The notes under the pieces: generated by a model
What the model was told of the DNA's origin: nothing
The model's input: the letters and a program-made list of their open reading frames with translations, nothing else
Databases searched by the model: none
Assembly (NCBI RefSeq): GCF_003570925.1
Contig: NZ_QXIS01000004.1
Span: forward strand, 1 to 62,177
Length of the DNA stretch: 62,177 bases
Direction: 5' to 3'
DNA from: Candidatus Cryosericum terrychapinii
GTDB lineage: Bacteria; Caldisericota; Caldisericia; Cryosericales; Cryosericaceae
Part shown: one piece after another, positions 59,311 through 62,177 of the stretch
How the letters are laid out: each line of letters starts with the position of its first letter
How positions within the stretch are numbered: position 1 is the first letter of the stretch
Program-made: the position numbers and the translations under genes

Positions 59311-59502
59311 CTATTCTTCGACGGTGATTGAGGCGACGGGGCAAGATTCGGCGGCTTCCTTGCAGCAACCGGCAGCACCACAATCGGCACCTGAGATGAC
59401 CTCGGCCTTGCCGAGTTCATCATTGAGTCTGAATACCGTATCGCACAGGGCGACGCAAGCGCCACACCCGATGCAAGCCTCCTGATCGATTGAAACCTTC
59501 AT
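59311..59502 (-). CDS. 4Fe-4S ferredoxin
   Basis: This 63-residue protein has the first ligand group CIGCGACVALC and a later CCKEAAESCP with the closing cysteine-proline. The middle part is shorter than in 2[4Fe-4S] ferredoxins, so a single 4Fe-4S cluster is likely, with extra cysteines in the centre (DCGAAGCC). Such proteins carry low-potential electrons in anaerobes. AAGGAGG precedes the ATG. It is a single-gene unit, convergent with fabF. Confidence 0.92.
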   Translation of the reverse strand: MKVSIDQEACIGCGACVALCDTVFRLNDELGKAEVISGADCGAAGCCKEAAESCPVASITVEE

Positions 59503-59572
59503 GGTTCCTCCTTTGGCATAGATGCTATATTTCTATTTTACTGGTTAACAGCTGGGTGTCAATTTGCCTGGG

Positions 59573-61288
59573 CTACTCTGTCGTTCGCACCAGGTCGATA
59601 ATGAATGCGATTGCCTCTGAGGCAGCGACGGCTTTCTTGTCTGTCTTGTTGCTGCGGAGAGTGACCTCGAAATTGCCAGTCTTGAGGAAAGAATTGCCGA
59701 CGACAACCTGGATTGGGAAACCCATGAGGTCGGCATCGTTGAACTTGACACCAGCCGACTCGCCTCGGTCATCAAGAATGACGTCAATCCCAGCCTTTTC
59801 GAGTTCTTCGTAGAGCTCCAGCGCGGCATGCCAGACTGCATCGTCACCCTTGTTGAGGGGAACGACAACGACCTGGAAGGGGGCGACGGACATTGGCCAG
59901 ACGATACCCTTGTCGTCGTGGTGCTGCTCGATGATAGCGGCTAGCGTACGCCCGATACCAATGCCGTAGCACCCCATGAAATACGGTTTCTCGCTGCCGT
60001 CTTCATCGACATAGCTGGCATGAAGAGGAATTGAGTACTTTGTGCCAAGCTTGAACGTGTGACCGACCTCGATGCCTGTGGCTGTATGCAACGGATGGCC
60101 GCACACGGGGCAAAGGTCCCCTGCCCGGACGGTCCTTATGTCTGCCACGACAGTCGAGTCAAAGTCCCGTCCAAAGAACGCATTCCTGATGTGGAACCCA
60201 TCTTTGCCGGCTCCGACCGTATAGGCGACGTCCCGACGAACCATCTCGTCGACGACAACAGGTACTGCCGTCTGCATGGGCCCGACTGAACCCGGGTGAA
60301 CGCCGAGGATGCTCAGTACTTCCTCGTCGGTCGCCAGCCGGCCCTCGCGGGCTTGCACGGCTTTCCGGAGCTTGACCTCGTTGATGTCGTCGTCTCCTCG
60401 AACCACGAGGAGCCAGGGTTTGTCGTCAGCGATATAGAGAATGGATTTGAGGACGGTGCCTGGATCGACGGCAAAGAAGCGGGTGACCTCTTCGATGGAG
60501 TGGATGCCAGGTGTGGCTATGCTTTCCAGGGCGGGCGGAGTACCTGTAACGTTCTCGGGGCTCGTGGCCGGATGCGCCTTCGAGAGTTCGAGGTTGGCAG
60601 CATAGCCGCAGTTGTCGCATGCAGCGTAAGAACACTCTCCGTTATCTGCCTGAACCGTGAACTCGTGGGACGACGAACCGCCAATGGCGCCAGAATCTGC
60701 CTGGATAGGGCGGAACGTGAGGCCCACGCGGTGGAAAATGTTGTTGTACGCCTCAAACATGAGGGCGTAGTTCAGCTCGATGGAGGCCTCATCGCGATCG
60801 AAGCTGTAGGCGTCCATCATCGTGAACTCTCGGCTGCGAATCAGCCCATACCTTGGGCGAATCTCATCCCGATACTTGTTGGTGATGTGGTACAGGTTGA
60901 ACGGCAATTCTTTGTAGGAATGGCGCTCACTACCGACAACAGACGTGACCAGTTCCTCATGCGTCGGTCCCAGGCAGAACGAGCGGCCCTTTCTGTCAGT
61001 CAGCTTGAACATCTCGTCACCGTACAGATCCCAACGGCCGGTCGCTTGCCAAGGTTCAGCAGGCATCAACAAGGGCATCAGGATTTCTTGGGCGCCATGG
61101 CTGTCCATCTCCTGGCGCACGATTTCTTCTATACGCTGCTTGACGCGCAGACCAAGATTGAGATAGGTGTAGATGCCGGAAGCCGATTTGCGAAGCAGGC
61201 CGGCACGAAGCATGAGTTGGCCGCTTATGGTATCGGCGTCCTGGGGAACTTCACGCAGACGCGGTGCAAAGACTTTGCTCAGATACAA
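59573..61288 (-). CDS. proS: Proline--tRNA ligase (bacterial type)
   Basis: This 571-residue class II synthetase charges tRNA-Pro. It has the bacterial-type layout: motif 1 with SGIYTYLNLGLRV, motif 2 around KYRDEIRPRYGLIRSREFTMMDAYSF, an editing (INS) domain at about 220-400, motif 3 with CYGIGIGRTLAAIIEQH, and a C-terminal anticodon-binding domain. An ATG at 61288 follows AGGAGGAAACC. It stands alone, with a promoter just upstream. Confidence 0.97.
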   Translation of the reverse strand: MYLSKVFAPRLREVPQDADTISGQLMLRAGLLRKSASGIYTYLNLGLRVKQRIEEIVRQEMDSHGAQEILMPLLMPAEPWQATGRWDLYGDEMFKLTDRKGRSFCLGPTHEELVTSVVGSERHSYKELPFNLYHITNKYRDEIRPRYGLIRSREFTMMDAYSFDRDEASIELNYALMFEAYNNIFHRVGLTFRPIQADSGAIGGSSSHEFTVQADNGECSYAACDNCGYAANLELSKAHPATSPENVTGTPPALESIATPGIHSIEEVTRFFAVDPGTVLKSILYIADDKPWLLVVRGDDDINEVKLRKAVQAREGRLATDEEVLSILGVHPGSVGPMQTAVPVVVDEMVRRDVAYTVGAGKDGFHIRNAFFGRDFDSTVVADIRTVRAGDLCPVCGHPLHTATGIEVGHTFKLGTKYSIPLHASYVDEDGSEKPYFMGCYGIGIGRTLAAIIEQHHDDKGIVWPMSVAPFQVVVVPLNKGDDAVWHAALELYEELEKAGIDVILDDRGESAGVKFNDADLMGFPIQVVVGNSFLKTGNFEVTLRSNKTDKKAVAASEAIAFIIDLVRTTE

Positions 61289-61321
61289 GGTTTCCTCCTG
61301 ATGTCACAGACGAGCGCATAT

Positions 61322-61348
61322 ATTATAGATGCAGGGTCGGTTTTGCAA
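61322..61348 (-). promoter_or_regulatory. Probable promoter of proS
   Basis: On the minus strand TTGCAA (plus 61343-61348) and TATAAT (plus 61322-61327) are 15 bases apart, a little closer than usual. They lie 34 bases upstream of the proS start. Confidence 0.55.
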
Positions 61349-61538
61349 GGGAATCGATTGCTGCTAATATGAACAAACACGAGGATCGGAAGGAGCAGAT
61401 CCTGGACGTTGACGGGAGCAAGGACTGACACGCAGTGCTAGGGGAGACCGCAGTGTTCGACATGACCTCAGAAACTGGCGAGCGTGAACTGCGATTGAGT
61501 CCAGGCCTGCTCTCGGACATAGTTCGCAGGGGGAAATC

Positions 61539-62120
61539 ATGTACTTGGTCATTGCAGGAAACATTGGTGCAGGGAAAACGTCGCTCGCTCAGATGATCTC
61601 GCGTGAGCTTGGTTTTTCCGTCTACTTCGAAGCGTTCGGCGACAACCCATTCCTGCCCAGCTATTACCAGGACATGCGTCGCTGGGCATTTGCGACACAG
61701 ATCAGCTTCCTGGCTCTCCGGTATGAGCAGATTCTGAACCATGTCCTGATGAGCGATGTCCCCGCCATCCTTGACCGTTCCATTTATGAGGATCGCGAGA
61801 TCTTCGCCAAGGCACTTGTGCGCGATGGACTCCTGTCGCCAGACGAGTGGAATACCTATGACAAGCTCTATCAGCTCATGGTACGCCGGCTTCCCAATCC
61901 CAACCTGCTCGTGTATCTTCGCCGGGACGTCCCGACACTCCTTGCCAACATCCGCAAACGCAATCGCAGCATTGAGAACATTAGCGGAGACTACCTGGAG
62001 GGTCTGAACAAGCAGTACGAGGAGTTCTACGGGGGCTGGCATTATCCCAAGGTCGTCTTCGAGGAGGATATCTTCGACCATGCTGCTGACGTGTTGCAGC
62101 TTGTCAAGAGTGCTATCTAG
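61539..62120 (+). CDS. Deoxynucleoside kinase
   Basis: This 193-residue protein belongs to the deoxynucleoside kinase family (dCK/dGK/dAK). The P-loop is GNIGAGKTS (about 7-15). The substrate-binding glutamate is in VYFEAFGDNPFLPSYY, the ERS/DRS motif is LDRSIYEDREIFAK, and the lid contains RKRNRSIEN. It phosphorylates deoxynucleosides for salvage; the base preference is not readable. The ATG at 61539 has AGGGGG upstream. The gene is complete, stopping at 62118-62120. Confidence 0.92.
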   Translation: MYLVIAGNIGAGKTSLAQMISRELGFSVYFEAFGDNPFLPSYYQDMRRWAFATQISFLALRYEQILNHVLMSDVPAILDRSIYEDREIFAKALVRDGLLSPDEWNTYDKLYQLMVRRLPNPNLLVYLRRDVPTLLANIRKRNRSIENISGDYLEGLNKQYEEFYGGWHYPKVVFEEDIFDHAADVLQLVKSAI

Positions 62121-62177
62121 GGTAGAGTTGTTTGTTTTTTCACAAATCCTTGCAATGTTGGCGCATGGGCCTAGAAT

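Overview
The window is bacterial chromosome. Its housekeeping genes have ordinary bacterial architecture: pheST with mutS2, groESL under a perfect CIRCE element, a tsaE-tsaB-rimI-tsaD cluster, dnaX-ybaB-recR, a fab cluster, hisS, proS and two tRNA genes. Most of it is moderately GC-rich and Shine-Dalgarno sites are strong, so many starts could be fixed by a GGAGG-type site. No rRNA gene is present and I cannot name the lineage securely. A deep-branching anaerobe such as a Caldisericota/Cryosericum-like bacterium would fit, but that is a guess from general character, not something the sequence proves.

Layout. 1-8.1 kb: mutS2 (cut by the window edge), pheT and pheS leftward, then a ROK repressor and a ROK sugar kinase rightward, converging on pgi. 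8.1-13.2 kb: an AT-rich peptide-type ABC transporter cluster (binding protein and two permeases, no ATPase), flanked on both sides by the same 53-bp repeat and fossils of the same DDE transposase. 13.2-19 kb: groEL/groES with CIRCE, the tRNA t6A modification cluster and an alpha/beta hydrolase. 19-20.8 kb: a decayed stretch without an intact gene. 20.8-28.6 kb: a self-contained PTS gene set (EI, HPr, EIIA, EIIB, EIIC, a class II aldolase and a PRD regulator). Two of its proteins carry perfect in-frame tandem repeats.

28.7-46.2 kb is an accessory block, probably one or more integrated elements. It holds an endonuclease III-like glycosylase, a DUF6884-like frame broken by two in-frame stops, an XRE-type regulator pair, a four-gene operon (PD-(D/E)XK nuclease, adenine methyltransferase, small protein, membrane protein), a HEPN-like protein, a YaaC-like protein and an Sm/Hfq-like protein. 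At its right end sits a compact module: three 13-bp iterons, a 17-codon leader, an ATPase, two small overlapping ORFs and a large serine recombinase whose last codons lie inside a tRNA-Glu gene.

46.2-62.2 kb returns to core genes: tRNA-Glu and tRNA-Gln, three small envelope proteins, a 6S-like RNA candidate, hisS, a YdcF-like protein, dnaX-ybaB-recR, two small membrane proteins, a fossil of the enolase C-terminus, rpsA with a long repetitive acidic tail, fabD-fabG-acpP-fabF, a ferredoxin, proS and a deoxynucleoside kinase. The sugar-related genes (ROK repressor, ROK kinase, pgi, PTS, aldolase) suggest a fermentative carbohydrate metabolism. The accessory block looks like a site where defence and mobility genes gather next to a tRNA.
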